Part shown: positions 1 to 9,437 of the stretch, piece by piece
Layout: every line of letters starts with the position of its first letter
Numbering within the stretch: the first letter of the stretch is position 1
DNA from: Pollutimonas sp036675275
Lineage (GTDB): Bacteria > Pseudomonadota > Gammaproteobacteria > Burkholderiales > Burkholderiaceae_B
Direction: 5' to 3'
Length of the DNA stretch: 64,000 nucleotides
NCBI GenBank assembly: GCA_036675275.1
Contig: JAKFFG010000006.1
Location: 310,001-374,000, forward strand
Position numbers and translations under genes: made by a program
The notes under the pieces: model-generated
The model's input: the letters and a program-made list of their open reading frames with translations, nothing else
Databases searched by the model: none
What the model was told of the DNA's origin: nothing

Positions 1-22
1 GACGTTGCTGCTTGCACGCTGA
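1..22 (+). CDS. kdpA: 3' end of kdpA (partial)
   Basis: The first bases read in frame as the residues TLLLAR followed by TGA at 20-22. This fits the extreme C-terminus of KdpA, the potassium-binding and channel-like subunit of the Kdp pump. It ends 11 bases before the kdpB start, the spacing expected in a kdpABC operon. Identification rests on position more than on the few residues visible. Confidence 0.55.
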
Positions 23-33
23 AGGAACCCAAT

Positions 34-2073
34 ATGAACACTACAGACTACAAAGAAAACGTTGGCGTTGCAGATAGAGCCGCTGAGCATGGCCTCAAGC
101 CTGCGCTTATCGATTCGTTAGTGAAACTCGCCCCACAGCACATCATCAGGAATCCGGTGATGGCCGTGGTTTGGGCAGGTACGATACTGACCGCCGCCGC
201 CACGTTGGCCGGCCTGTCCAGTCCCGGCTTCGGCTGGACCGTAACCGCCATCCTGTTCATCACCGTGCTGTTCGGCAATTTCGCCGAAGCCGTGGCCGAG
301 TCCCGCGGCCGAGGCCAGGCCGCGTCGCTGCGCCGGGCGCGCAAGGACTTGATGGCGCGCCGAGTCGACAAGATGGGTGCGGAAACGACTGTGCCGGCAT
401 CGGATCTGCGCCCTGGGGATCACGTATTGATCGAAGAGGGACAGTTGATCCCCGCAGACGGCGAGATCGTGGAAGGGCTTGCCACCATCAATGAAGCGGC
501 TGTCACCGGGGAATCCGCCCCGGTGCTGCGCGAAGCCGGCACTGACCGCTCGGGCGTCATCGGCGGCACCAAAGTGCTGACCGACCGCATCGTGGTGCGT
601 ATCACGGCCGAGCCGGGCAACAGCTTCCTCGACCGCATGATCGCGCTGGTCGAAGGTTCCAATCGGCAGAAGACGCCCAACGAGATCGCACTGGGCATCC
701 TGCTGATGGTGATGACGCTGACCTTTCTGATCGTGGTGGCGACATTGCCGTTCATCGGCGGCTTCGTTGGTGTGGAAGTCAACGTAGTGCTGCTCATCGC
801 ACTGCTCGTTTGCCTGATCCCCACTACCATCGGCGGCTTGCTGCCCGCTATCGGCATTGCGGGCATGAATCGAGCGCTCAAGGCGAATGTGTTGGCCAAA
901 TCGGGCAAAGCAGTGGAAGTGGCCGGCGATGTGGATGTGCTGCTGCTGGATAAAACCGGCACCATTACCTACGGAGACCGTCAGGCCACGGCCTTTTACG
1001 CGCTGGCCGGGGTGGACGTTGCGCAATTGCGCCAGGCTGCGCTGGTGGCTTCCTTGGCCGACCCCACGCCCGAAGGCAAGTCTGTCGTCAAGCTGGCGCG
1101 TGAAATGGGCGAAAAGATCGTCGACCCGGAGAGTGCGCACTTCATGCCTTTCTCGGCCCAGACCCGCATGTCCGGCGTGGATTTGCCGGGCGACCGGGCA
1201 ATCCGCAAGGGTTCACTGGACGCCATCGCCCCCCATGTCAAATCCCTGGATGGGCACATTCCCATTGAGCTCGAAACCCGTGTGGCGCAAGTGGCCCGTA
1301 CCGGCGCCACACCACTGGTGGTCAGCGATGGCCGCCATGTGCTGGGCGTGATTGAACTGTCCGACGTGATCAAGCACGGTATCAAGGAACGTTTTGCACG
1401 GTTGCGTGAAATGGGAATAAAGACGGTGATGATCACCGGCGACAATAAGCTGACTGCGGCTTTCATCGCGGCCGAAGCCGGCGTCGACGACTATATCGCC
1501 GAGGCCCGCCCGGAAGACAAGCTGGCGCGCATCCGCGCCGAGCAGGGCGAAGGCAAGCTGGTGGCAATGGTCGGCGATGGCACCAACGACGCGCCCGCGC
1601 TGGCACAGGCCGACGTCGGTCTGGCAATGAACTCGGGCACGCAGGCGGCCAAGGAAGCCGGCAATATGGTGGATCTGGATTCCGACCCGGCCAAGTTGCT
1701 GGCGGTAGTGGAGATCGGCAAGCAGCAGCTCATCACACGCGGCGCGCTTACGACTTTTTCCCTGGCCAACGATGTGTCGAAGTATTTTGCGATCCTGCCG
1801 GCCTTGTTCGCAGTCGCCATCCCGCAAATGGCGGCACTGAACGTGATGCAGCTTTCCAGCCCGACAAGCGCGGTATTGTCCGCGTTGATTTTCAACGCGG
1901 TGATCATCCCTATGCTGATTCCGCTGGCGCTGCGCGGCGTGCGTTTCAGGCCCGCCGACGCAACCGAGCTGCTGCGCAACAACATGCTGGTCTATGGCGT
2001 GGGCGGTGTCGTGCTTCCCTTCGTCGCAATCAAACTCATCGACATCGTGCTGTCAGCGACGTTCAATGTCTAA
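34..2073 (+). CDS. kdpB: Potassium-transporting P-type ATPase, subunit B
   Basis: KdpB is the ATP-hydrolysing subunit of the high-affinity K+ pump KdpFABC in the inner membrane. The 679-residue protein has the family's usual length. It carries the actuator motif TGES (near residue 155), the phosphorylation motif DKTGT with the phospho-Asp at residue 306, and the hinge motif GDGTNDAPALA in the last third. Hydrophobic helices lie near residues 45-80, 215-275 and in the last 100 residues. AAGGAACCCAAT precedes the ATG. kdpC follows after ten bases, so translation of the two is probably coupled. Confidence 0.98.
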   Translation: MNTTDYKENVGVADRAAEHGLKPALIDSLVKLAPQHIIRNPVMAVVWAGTILTAAATLAGLSSPGFGWTVTAILFITVLFGNFAEAVAESRGRGQAASLRRARKDLMARRVDKMGAETTVPASDLRPGDHVLIEEGQLIPADGEIVEGLATINEAAVTGESAPVLREAGTDRSGVIGGTKVLTDRIVVRITAEPGNSFLDRMIALVEGSNRQKTPNEIALGILLMVMTLTFLIVVATLPFIGGFVGVEVNVVLLIALLVCLIPTTIGGLLPAIGIAGMNRALKANVLAKSGKAVEVAGDVDVLLLDKTGTITYGDRQATAFYALAGVDVAQLRQAALVASLADPTPEGKSVVKLAREMGEKIVDPESAHFMPFSAQTRMSGVDLPGDRAIRKGSLDAIAPHVKSLDGHIPIELETRVAQVARTGATPLVVSDGRHVLGVIELSDVIKHGIKERFARLREMGIKTVMITGDNKLTAAFIAAEAGVDDYIAEARPEDKLARIRAEQGEGKLVAMVGDGTNDAPALAQADVGLAMNSGTQAAKEAGNMVDLDSDPAKLLAVVEIGKQQLITRGALTTFSLANDVSKYFAILPALFAVAIPQMAALNVMQLSSPTSAVLSALIFNAVIIPMLIPLALRGVRFRPADATELLRNNMLVYGVGGVVLPFVAIKLIDIVLSATFNV

Positions 2074-2083
2074 GGAAAACTCC

Positions 2084-2752
2084 ATGGCTATTTCAACTAC
2101 TTCAGGTGCGTTGACAACACGCATCACTTCACCGGCGACCCCCAGTGTGTTCGACAAGGGGCTGGTCAGGGGTGCCATCGGCCTGACCGTGATCTCGCTG
2201 GTCGGGTTCGGGTTTCTTTATTCTTTGGCAGGCGTCGGGTTGGGGCAGGCTTTCTTTCCTGATGCCGCCAACGGCAGCCTGATCGAGCACGGCGGCAAGG
2301 TTATTGGCTCGGCGCTGGTGGCGCAACCGTTCACCAGCGAGGGCTACTTCCAGCCACGTCCCTCGGCCGCCGGTTACGACACAATGTCGCTGGCGGGCAG
2401 CAACCAGGCGCGCACGAATCCCGACCTGCGCACGCGGCTGGACGAAACCCGGGCCGCCGTCGCGCAACGGGATGGAGTGGAGCTTTCCGCCGTCCCCGGC
2501 GACCTGATCACCCAGTCCGGCGGCGGGATAGATCCTCACGTGAGTCCGGAGGGCGCCGCGATCCAGGTTGAGCGGGTGGCGCGGGCCCGAGGCGTCGAGC
2601 CAGGCGTAGTGGCGAACCTCGTGGCCCAGCATACCGAAGGGCGTCAGTTCAGTGTATTGGGGCAGCCGCGCGTGAACGTGCTGGAGCTCAATCTCGCGTT
2701 GGACCGTCTGGCGGGTAGCACACCTGCCGTTGGCCCGGCGAGCACGCAGTGA
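2084..2752 (+). CDS. kdpC: Potassium-transporting ATPase subunit C
   Basis: KdpC is the small periplasm-facing subunit that assists K+ capture by the KdpFABC pump. The 222-residue protein has one N-terminal membrane helix (about residues 27-50), then a periplasmic domain with the family pattern YFQPRPSAAGYD, the SNQARTNPDL block, and GIDPHVSPEGA. I chose the ATG at 2084 because AAGGA lies seven bases upstream. An in-frame ATG at 2066 would overlap the end of kdpB and has no better ribosome site. Confidence 0.96.
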   Translation: MAISTTSGALTTRITSPATPSVFDKGLVRGAIGLTVISLVGFGFLYSLAGVGLGQAFFPDAANGSLIEHGGKVIGSALVAQPFTSEGYFQPRPSAAGYDTMSLAGSNQARTNPDLRTRLDETRAAVAQRDGVELSAVPGDLITQSGGGIDPHVSPEGAAIQVERVARARGVEPGVVANLVAQHTEGRQFSVLGQPRVNVLELNLALDRLAGSTPAVGPASTQ

Positions 2753-2872
2753 AGGTCATGAGCGCCCGCAGCTGTTTTTCGCTACTATTTTCCAGGCGTA
2801 CGCAACGCGCAATCTGTGGGCCAAAGCGGCTGGAAGCAAAGGATCTCGGTATGAACAGGAATAGGTGGCTAC

Positions 2873-5593
2873 ATGGGATCTGAACACGCAAAGCAGGCGG
2901 ATGCCCTGATCGAGGAGTTGCGCCGTCAAGCGGCCGGGAGACTCACCGTGTTTCTCGGCGCTTCACCTGGCGTCGGAAAAACCTACGCCATGCTGACCCG
3001 TGCCCGCGAACTGCATCGCCAGGGAACAGACGTTGTTATCGGAATTGTGGAGACGCATGGGCGTAGCGAAACTCTGGCTTTGGTCGATGGCCTGCCGCTG
3101 ATCCCGCGCAAGAAGGTCGACTACCAGGGCCGCGTTCTGGAGGAAATGGATCTCGATGCGCTGCTGGCCCGCAAGCCGGCGGTGGTGCTGGTGGACGAAC
3201 TGGCTCACCGCAATGTGCCGGGCAGCCGCCATGAGCGGCGTTGGCAGGACGTAGACGAACTGTTGGATGCGGGCATTGATGTCTACACCACAGTCAACAT
3301 TCAGCATCTGGAAAGCTTGAACGATGTGGTGCACCAGATCACCGGTGTGCGGGTCAGCGAAACCGTGCCGGACTCGGTATTCGACCGGCTGCGGGACATC
3401 CGGCTCGTGGATTTACCCCCGCGCGAACTGATCGAGCGTCTCAATCAAGGAAAGGTCTATCTGCCGGAGCAGGCCAAACAGGCCTTGCAAGCCTTCTTCT
3501 CACCCTCCAATCTGACGGCCCTGAGAGAGCTTGCCATGCAGACCGTGGCCGACCACGTCGATTTGGATTTGCGGGAGACACGCACGGCCCGGGGCCTGGG
3601 CGGCATTGCCATTCAGCGCCATGTGCTGGTGGCAATCGACGGCCGGGGGCAATCCGACTACCTCGTGCGCGCGGGCTGCCGCATTGCCGAGCGGCGCGGT
3701 GCGCCCTGGTCGGTGGTTAGCGTCGAGACGGGCAAGTCCGTGGATGCCGCGCAACCGAACGGCCTTGATCAAATTGCCAGCAGCCGGAACACGGCCACGC
3801 GCGCCGAGCAGGAACGCCAAATGGAGCAGGACAAAGCATTTGCCCTGGCGCGCAGTCTGGGAGGTTCCACCGAGATCCTGCATGGTACAGACATTGCGCA
3901 GGCATTGCTGCACGCCGCGGCGGCGCGGGGCGCCAGATCCATCGTGATCGGCCGTACCCGTGAGCGGCCGATCGCGCGTGCTTTCAATCGCACGCTCACG
4001 CAGCAACTGCTGCAACGCGGCGCACGGTACGAACTGACGATAGTCAGCACCCCGCAGGCCCGGCAGCGGTCGAGGCGCTTGCTTGACTTCAACAGTGAAC
4101 GCCTGACGAGCCGCGAACCTGTTCTTGTGCTTTTGGCGACTACCGCGGCCGTCGGGGCTGCCGCGCTGGGGAAGCGTTTCCTCGGTCAGGAAGACTTGTC
4201 CATCGTGTTCTTGATCGCAGTCCTGCTGGTGGCATCGCGAACCCGCATGGTCACCGCGTTTGCGACGGCAGTCCTTTGTTTTCTGGCCTACGACTTTTTT
4301 TTCATTGAGCCGCTTTTGACCTTCGTTATCGGCGCGCAACGCGGCGTGGCCACTGTTTTATTGTTTCTCGCTGCGGCGCTGATAGCCGGCCGGCTTGCTT
4401 CGCGCCTGCGAATGCAGGTGGTGGCGCTGCGGGCGGCGAATGCGCACGCGACGGCAATGCAGAACCTGGGCAGGCAGCTCGCCAAGGCGGCGGATCTGGG
4501 ACAGGTGATTGCGGCGGGGGCTTCGATGCTGCAAGCCACCTTGCAGGCCGACGCGTGGATACGCATCAACGGTGAATCCGGCCCGCAGGCGTCAGCCGGA
4601 GAACTCGGCGAGAAAGACAGGGCCGCCGCCGACTGGACGCAGCAACATGGCCAATCCTGCGGCCGCTATACCGATACCCTCACTCATTCCACTTGGTGGT
4701 TTCTTGCGGTCCGCTCGGACCGGGACACCCTGGGTGTCGTGGCCTTGCGCTTTCCCCCGGGAATGTCGCGCCTGACCTTCGAGCAGCGTAGGCTGGCCGA
4801 AAGCATGGTTGAGGATATCGGCCAGGCCGCTCTGCGTGCGCGCCTGGTGTCCGACCTGGAAGTGGCGCGGGTAACCGGAGAGACAGAGCGATTGCGCTCG
4901 GCCCTGCTGTCTTCGGTGTCGCACGATCTGCGCTCCCCGCTATCGTCGATGATAGGCGCCGCCGATAGCCTGGCGAGCTACGGCAAGGATATGAGCATGG
5001 AAGACAGGCAAAGCCTGCTTGAGACCATCAGCCTCGAAGGTCAACGGCTGGATCGCTATATCCAGAATCTGCTGGACATGACCCGATTGGGCCAGCAAGG
5101 CCTCACATTGACGCGCGACTGGATCGGGATCGATGAATTGGTGGGTTCGTCTTCCCGTCGTCTCCTGCGCTATGTGCCCGATGTGAAGGTCGAGGCTGAC
5201 ATCCCACCGGGCCTTCCGCTCATCCATGTGCATCCCGCCCTCATCGAGCAGGCGCTGTTTAATGTGATGGAGAATGCGGCCAAGTTTTCTCCCAGGGGCG
5301 AACCCATACGCGTGGTGATTCGCCGTACAGATGAAGGCTTGCTTCAAATCGATGTTTCCGACAAGGGACCGGGAATTCCTGAAGACGAACGGCGCAGGAT
5401 CTTCGACATGTTCTACAGCGTTGAGCGGGGCGACCGGGGGCGGCAGGGAACCGGCCTTGGATTGACCATTGTGCGGGGCATCATCGGCGCGCATATGGGC
5501 GGAGTCGAGGCACTGCCGGGGCCCGAAGGTCAAGGTACTACTATACGCCTGACGCTCCGGTGGAATGAGCAGCCGACCCTGGAGAAAGCCTGA
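2873..5593 (+). CDS. kdpD: Sensor histidine kinase KdpD
   Basis: KdpD senses K+ limitation or ionic stress and phosphorylates KdpE to switch on kdpABC. The 906 residues show the KdpD N-domain with a Walker A motif GASPGVGKT (29-37), a universal-stress-like domain (about 245-375), four membrane helices (about 410-510), a GAF-like region, a dimerisation domain with the phospho-accepting His at residue 684 (SHDLRSP), and an ATPase domain with N, GPGIP and GTGLGL boxes. It starts 120 bases after kdpC and ends one base before kdpE. Nothing appears truncated. Confidence 0.98.
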   Translation: MGSEHAKQADALIEELRRQAAGRLTVFLGASPGVGKTYAMLTRARELHRQGTDVVIGIVETHGRSETLALVDGLPLIPRKKVDYQGRVLEEMDLDALLARKPAVVLVDELAHRNVPGSRHERRWQDVDELLDAGIDVYTTVNIQHLESLNDVVHQITGVRVSETVPDSVFDRLRDIRLVDLPPRELIERLNQGKVYLPEQAKQALQAFFSPSNLTALRELAMQTVADHVDLDLRETRTARGLGGIAIQRHVLVAIDGRGQSDYLVRAGCRIAERRGAPWSVVSVETGKSVDAAQPNGLDQIASSRNTATRAEQERQMEQDKAFALARSLGGSTEILHGTDIAQALLHAAAARGARSIVIGRTRERPIARAFNRTLTQQLLQRGARYELTIVSTPQARQRSRRLLDFNSERLTSREPVLVLLATTAAVGAAALGKRFLGQEDLSIVFLIAVLLVASRTRMVTAFATAVLCFLAYDFFFIEPLLTFVIGAQRGVATVLLFLAAALIAGRLASRLRMQVVALRAANAHATAMQNLGRQLAKAADLGQVIAAGASMLQATLQADAWIRINGESGPQASAGELGEKDRAAADWTQQHGQSCGRYTDTLTHSTWWFLAVRSDRDTLGVVALRFPPGMSRLTFEQRRLAESMVEDIGQAALRARLVSDLEVARVTGETERLRSALLSSVSHDLRSPLSSMIGAADSLASYGKDMSMEDRQSLLETISLEGQRLDRYIQNLLDMTRLGQQGLTLTRDWIGIDELVGSSSRRLLRYVPDVKVEADIPPGLPLIHVHPALIEQALFNVMENAAKFSPRGEPIRVVIRRTDEGLLQIDVSDKGPGIPEDERRRIFDMFYSVERGDRGRQGTGLGLTIVRGIIGAHMGGVEALPGPEGQGTTIRLTLRWNEQPTLEKA

Positions 5594-5594
5594 A

Positions 5595-6323
5595 ATGAGT
5601 ATCCCCAATGACGCAGCACCGGCAACGCCCGCCCTGAGGGTGCTTGTCATCGACGACGAACCGCAGATCCGAAAGTTCATCGACATCAGTGTGCGATCGC
5701 AGGGTTACAAGACCCTGCTTGCCGAGACCGGCGAACAGGGCCTGTCCATACTGGCCAGCCAGGGAGCCGATCTTGTGATCCTGGATCTCGGGCTGCCTGA
5801 CCGTGATGGTCAGGACGTGCTCAAGGAATTGAGGCAGTGGTCCCGTGTTCCCGTGATTGTCCTCACGGTGCGGTCCAGCGAAGAGCAAAAGGTCTCATTG
5901 CTTGATGCAGGGGCGAACGACTATGTGACCAAGCCCTTCGGCATCGAAGAGCTTATGGCGCGTATCCGCGCGCTGCTTCGCAATGCCAGTCTTAATAGCG
6001 AGGTAACAGCCGTCTATGACGATGGTGCGCTCAGGATAGACCTTGCCAACCGCGAGGTACATCTTCGCGGCCAACAGGTTTCGCTTACGCGCAAGGAATT
6101 CTCTTTACTTTCCCAGTTGGCAAAACAGCCGGGCCGCCTGATCACGCAACCGCAATTGTTGAGAGAGATGTGGGGCCCGACCCACGAGGAAGATGCGCAT
6201 TACCTGCGCATTCTGGTGGGCAAGCTTAGACACAAGCTGGGTGATGATGCTTCGGCGCCTCAATACATTATTACCGAGCCCGGGGTCGGGCTACGCTTTT
6301 TGTCGAAAGAGAAATCTCATTGA
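5595..6323 (+). CDS. kdpE: Response regulator KdpE
   Basis: OmpR-type response regulator of the kdp operon, 242 residues. The receiver domain has the acidic pair in VIDDEP, the phospho-Asp at residue 64 (VILDLGLPD), Thr in LTVR and Lys in TKPFG. A winged-helix DNA-binding domain follows from about residue 140 (LTRKEFSLL, RILVGKLRHKL). I chose the ATG at 5595, one base after the kdpD stop. The upstream ATG at 5565 lies inside kdpD coding sequence. Its stop overlaps the TTG of the next gene by four bases. Confidence 0.97.
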   Translation: MSIPNDAAPATPALRVLVIDDEPQIRKFIDISVRSQGYKTLLAETGEQGLSILASQGADLVILDLGLPDRDGQDVLKELRQWSRVPVIVLTVRSSEEQKVSLLDAGANDYVTKPFGIEELMARIRALLRNASLNSEVTAVYDDGALRIDLANREVHLRGQQVSLTRKEFSLLSQLAKQPGRLITQPQLLREMWGPTHEEDAHYLRILVGKLRHKLGDDASAPQYIITEPGVGLRFLSKEKSH

Positions 6324-7075
6324 ACCGTTCTGTTGTGCTACCGGATTATGTAGGGTGCGCGGGCTGGGGGCTGTCTTCGAAAGTCGCCGCACGTTTTCCC
6401 ACCGGGGGCAGCCATCTTGAACGGTACGCCCAGGTATTCTCGTCGGTGGAAATCAACTCTTCGTTCTATCGCCCGCATCAAGCCAAGACCTATGCGCGCT
6501 GGGCTGCGAGCGTACCCGATGCGTTCCGGTTCTCTGTCAAGGTTCCGCGCAGCGTCTCGCACGAACTCAGGCTGCGTGCGGCGGACGCCGCGCTGCGCAC
6601 GTTCGTGGACCAGGTCGCTGCACTGGGCGATAAACTGGGGTGCCTGCTTCTGCAGCTTCCGCCCAGTCTGGCGCTGAACACATCTGACGCATTGAATTTC
6701 TTCTCCATGGCGCGTGGCCTCACCAGCGCGCGGATAGTCTGTGAACCACGTCATGTAAGCTGGTTTACCCCGGCGGCCGCGGATCTGATGAGAATTGCGG
6801 GTATCGCCTGCGCTCATGCGCACCCGTTGCCGGTACCCGACGTTGAGTCGCGCGGCCATCCTCATACCCTCTATATCCGGCTGCATGGCGCGCCTCATAT
6901 TTACTACTCCGCGTATAGCGATGCCTTCATCGACGCCGTAGCCTTGCAGATTGCCGAGGCGCGCCGGTCACAGCGCCAAGTGTGGTGCATATTCGACAAT
7001 ACCGCGCAAGGCGAGGCAATACCCAACGCGCTGACCCTGCTGGAACGGTTGAAGGCGATGAGCCCGGCTTCGTGA
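6320..7075 (+). CDS. DUF72 (YecE-like) protein coupled to kdpE
   Basis: The 251 residues match the DUF72 family, a TIM-barrel-like fold of unknown biochemical function. Visible family features are GCAGWG near the N-terminus, VEINSSFYR (about 46), FSVKVPR (about 73), LLLQLPPSL (about 112) and VCEPRHVSW (about 140). The start is a TTG whose TTGA overlaps the kdpE stop, so translation is probably coupled and the gene would be co-transcribed with the potassium regulators. A second, divergent DUF72 copy lies just downstream on the other strand. No link between DUF72 and potassium is established. Confidence 0.85.
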   Translation: MNRSVVLPDYVGCAGWGLSSKVAARFPTGGSHLERYAQVFSSVEINSSFYRPHQAKTYARWAASVPDAFRFSVKVPRSVSHELRLRAADAALRTFVDQVAALGDKLGCLLLQLPPSLALNTSDALNFFSMARGLTSARIVCEPRHVSWFTPAAADLMRIAGIACAHAHPLPVPDVESRGHPHTLYIRLHGAPHIYYSAYSDAFIDAVALQIAEARRSQRQVWCIFDNTAQGEAIPNALTLLERLKAMSPAS

Positions 7076-7104
7076 ATGGTTCGCTGCATGCCTGGCGGCA
7101 TCGT

Positions 7105-7911
7105 TCAGGCAATATACTTGATGAGTGACATCGCGGCGGCTGGATTAGACACCTTATGCCCGCCGATCACATAAAGATAGACATCACGCCTGCCGGTCCC
7201 CGGCATGGCCGGCGCAAGCTGATCCAGACCATCCGGCGTTGCACCCTTGGCCCAGTCCTTCGCACGCTGCGACCATAATTTCAGGATGGCCGCGGGATAG
7301 CCAAGTGCTTCGCCCTCTTGTGTGCCCATCAACCGGACATAGACGAAGGGCGCGGTGGTGTCCGCGATCAAGGGATATGGCGAGTCAACACCCTTCACCA
7401 CGGCGATGCCGTACTGTCGGGCCAGTGCGATGAATTCCGGCGTTCGAAAGCTGTCGTGACGGGCTTCGACTGCGTGCCGCAGCGAAAGGCCATTGACCTT
7501 GTGCGGAAGCAACTTGAAGAACGCCTCAATGTCGCCGGCGTCGAATACTTTACTGGGTGCGAATTGCCAGTTGATCGGACCGAGCTTGTGTTTCAGCTCG
7601 GTCAAACCGCCTGTCAGAAAGCGTTCTATTGATGCTCCAGCTTCGGCCAGCACCTTGCGATGGGTTGCATAGCGTGGCGCCTTCGCGGAAAAGACGAAAG
7701 TGTCGGGCGTCTGGTCGTGCCATTTGGCGAAGGTCTCTGGTTTCTGAGCGCCGTAGAAGGTGCTGTTGATTTCTATCGAAGTGAGCTGCCGGCTGGCGTA
7801 TTCGAGTTCGCGCTTTTGTGGGTGCTTTTCGGGATAGAAGGCGCCTCGCCATGGCTCGTAGGTCCATCCACCGATGCCGACCCGTATAGTCGCGCTGTCC
7901 TTCTTGTCCAT
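7105..7911 (-). CDS. DUF72 (YecE-like) protein
   Basis: A second DUF72 protein, 268 residues, longer than its convergent neighbour and clearly a different subgroup. It has VGIGGWTYEPWRGAFYP at the N-terminus, TSIEINSTFYG (about 45), FSAKAPRYATH (about 73), GPINWQFAPS (about 110), the EARHDSF motif (about 147) and YVRLMGT (about 190). The family is widespread in bacteria and has no proven reaction. The gene is convergent with the kdpE-linked DUF72 gene and separated from it by 29 bases. Confidence 0.85.
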   Translation of the reverse strand: MDKKDSATIRVGIGGWTYEPWRGAFYPEKHPQKRELEYASRQLTSIEINSTFYGAQKPETFAKWHDQTPDTFVFSAKAPRYATHRKVLAEAGASIERFLTGGLTELKHKLGPINWQFAPSKVFDAGDIEAFFKLLPHKVNGLSLRHAVEARHDSFRTPEFIALARQYGIAVVKGVDSPYPLIADTTAPFVYVRLMGTQEGEALGYPAAILKLWSQRAKDWAKGATPDGLDQLAPAMPGTGRRDVYLYVIGGHKVSNPAAAMSLIKYIA

Positions 7912-8006
7912 GATTGTTCTCCGTAGGCTGGCCAGAAAACCACGCTAAAATCGCCGAAAATTGGGCACATGCCCTGTGCTGCGGTAAATTCGGCGGGAGT
8001 TGTAAA

Positions 8007-8210
8007 TTGATCAGTTTGGCCAGCGGTATCATTCTTGTGACGGCGTTCGCAGTAACTTTCATTGTTGCCCGGCTCATTGTAAAAAGCCGGGCGAAACGCG
8101 CCGCTATGCAGGAGCGTATGCGCATTGAATTGCTTAGGCGCAATACGCCGCCGCCGGCACCATCGAAGAATAAAAGTAAAAGGCGGCGACAGCAACGTAC
8201 GCAAGGCTAG
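8007..8210 (+). CDS. Small membrane protein, unknown
   Basis: I propose the TTG at 8007, which has GGGAG about eight bases upstream and begins directly with a membrane helix (residues 2-24), giving 67 residues. The C-terminal half is strongly basic and ends in a lysine/arginine-rich tail after a PPPAP stretch. An in-frame ATG at 7914 would add 31 residues that look non-coding. Topology would be a single-pass protein with a cytoplasmic positive tail. I do not recognise a family. Confidence 0.5.
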   Translation: MISLASGIILVTAFAVTFIVARLIVKSRAKRAAMQERMRIELLRRNTPPPAPSKNKSKRRRQQRTQG

Positions 8211-8223
8211 AACGCTTACTGGC

Positions 8224-9435
8224 TTATTCTTTCAAGCCTATCTTCAGAAGCCGGCCTTTGGATGCGTCGGTCAATACGTACACATAGCCGTCGGGGCCGA
8301 CACGTACATCGCGAATGCGCTCGTCCAGCGACTCGAGCAGCCGCTCTTCGTGCACGACTTTATCGCCATCGAGCTCAAGCCGTAACAGCGCCTCATCCTT
8401 CAGTGCGCCGATGAACAACGACTGCTGCCAGGCAGGGAAGCGCTTTGCGTCGTAGAAGGCCATGCCCGATATTGCGGGCGATACTTTCCAGTAGTGGATG
8501 GGCTGTTCCGTGCCCTCAACGCGGGCGCCTTTTGCCTCAGGTATGGCAGAGCCGCCGTAATCCAGGCCGTGGGTTGCCAGCGGCCAGCCGTAGTTCTTGC
8601 CGGCCTGCGGAATGTTGATCTCGTCGCCGCCGCGTGCGCCGTGCTCGTGCGTCCAGAGTTCGCCTGTCCATGGGTTCAGCGCCGCGCCTTGCTGGTTGCG
8701 GTGGCCGTAAGACCAGATTTCGGGGCGCGCCTGTGCCTTGCCGACGAAAGGGTTGTCGTCCGGCACACGGCCGTCGGGATGCAGGCGCACCACTTTGCCT
8801 TGCAGCTTATCCAGATCTTGTGAGGTGGGGCGCTGATTGTTCTCGCCCAGAGCGATAAACAAATAGCCTTTGTCGAACACCAGACGCGAGCCAAAATGCG
8901 CGCCATTGGACAATTTTGGAGTCTGCCGGAAGATGACGGTGAAGTTCTCGAGTTTGCGCCCGTCGGCAGACAATATGCCGTAGCCTACTGCGGTGCCGGC
9001 CTTGCCGTCATCACCTTTTTCCGCATACGACAGGTACACACGACGGTTCTGCGAAAAATTGGGCGCCAGGGCGACATCGAGCAAGCCGCCCTGCGATCGT
9101 GCATAGACGTCGGGCACGCCGCTGATCGGTTCCGACAGCTTGCCATCGGCTGTCCATAGACGTAGATGGCCGGATTTTTCGGTAATCAATGCGCCCGCCT
9201 TATCGGGCAGGAATGCAATGGACCAGGGATGGTCCAGCCCGGTAAGCAGCTCGGTGACGACGATTTCCCCTTTTTCGCTGGGGAAGCTTTGGGTCGGATT
9301 AGTCTGCGCTTGCACCTGCCAGGCGAGTAGCGGGAGCACAGCGGCGACAAGAAGACGGCGCAGCTTTTGGCCACGCGCCGGCGTGCCGGTAGCGGAACGG
9401 ATGCTTTTGAACGAGGCGATGTAAGGTAGCGTCAT
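8224..9435 (-). CDS. PQQ-dependent aldose sugar dehydrogenase-like, exported
   Basis: Soluble beta-propeller sugar dehydrogenase of the YliI/Asd type, 403 residues, predicted to oxidise aldoses in the periplasm with pyrroloquinoline quinone. After a signal peptide (about residues 27-45, ending QVQAQ) come the family blocks GLDHPWSIAFLPD, GLLDVALAPNF, SNGAHFGSRLVFD, EIWSYGHRNQQG and LWTHEHGARGGDEIN. The ATG at 9435 is preferred over the TTG at 9438. No PQQ biosynthesis gene is visible here, so cofactor would come from elsewhere in the genome or from outside. Confidence 0.9.
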   Translation of the reverse strand: MTLPYIASFKSIRSATGTPARGQKLRRLLVAAVLPLLAWQVQAQTNPTQSFPSEKGEIVVTELLTGLDHPWSIAFLPDKAGALITEKSGHLRLWTADGKLSEPISGVPDVYARSQGGLLDVALAPNFSQNRRVYLSYAEKGDDGKAGTAVGYGILSADGRKLENFTVIFRQTPKLSNGAHFGSRLVFDKGYLFIALGENNQRPTSQDLDKLQGKVVRLHPDGRVPDDNPFVGKAQARPEIWSYGHRNQQGAALNPWTGELWTHEHGARGGDEINIPQAGKNYGWPLATHGLDYGGSAIPEAKGARVEGTEQPIHYWKVSPAISGMAFYDAKRFPAWQQSLFIGALKDEALLRLELDGDKVVHEERLLESLDERIRDVRVGPDGYVYVLTDASKGRLLKIGLKE

Positions 9436-9437
9436 CA

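Noticed and set aside
118..1140. 340-residue minus-strand frame opposite kdpB
   Set aside because: It is fully antisense to a confident KdpB gene with intact motifs and is rich in Gln, His and Arg without family features, the normal look of a GC-rich shadow frame.
2758..2883. 41-codon frame in the gap between kdpC and kdpD
   Set aside because: No ribosome site, no recognisable feature, and it runs into the kdpD start; chance frame.
3500..4339. 279-residue minus-strand frame opposite kdpD
   Set aside because: Antisense to KdpD, with no recognisable domain; composition is that of a shadow.
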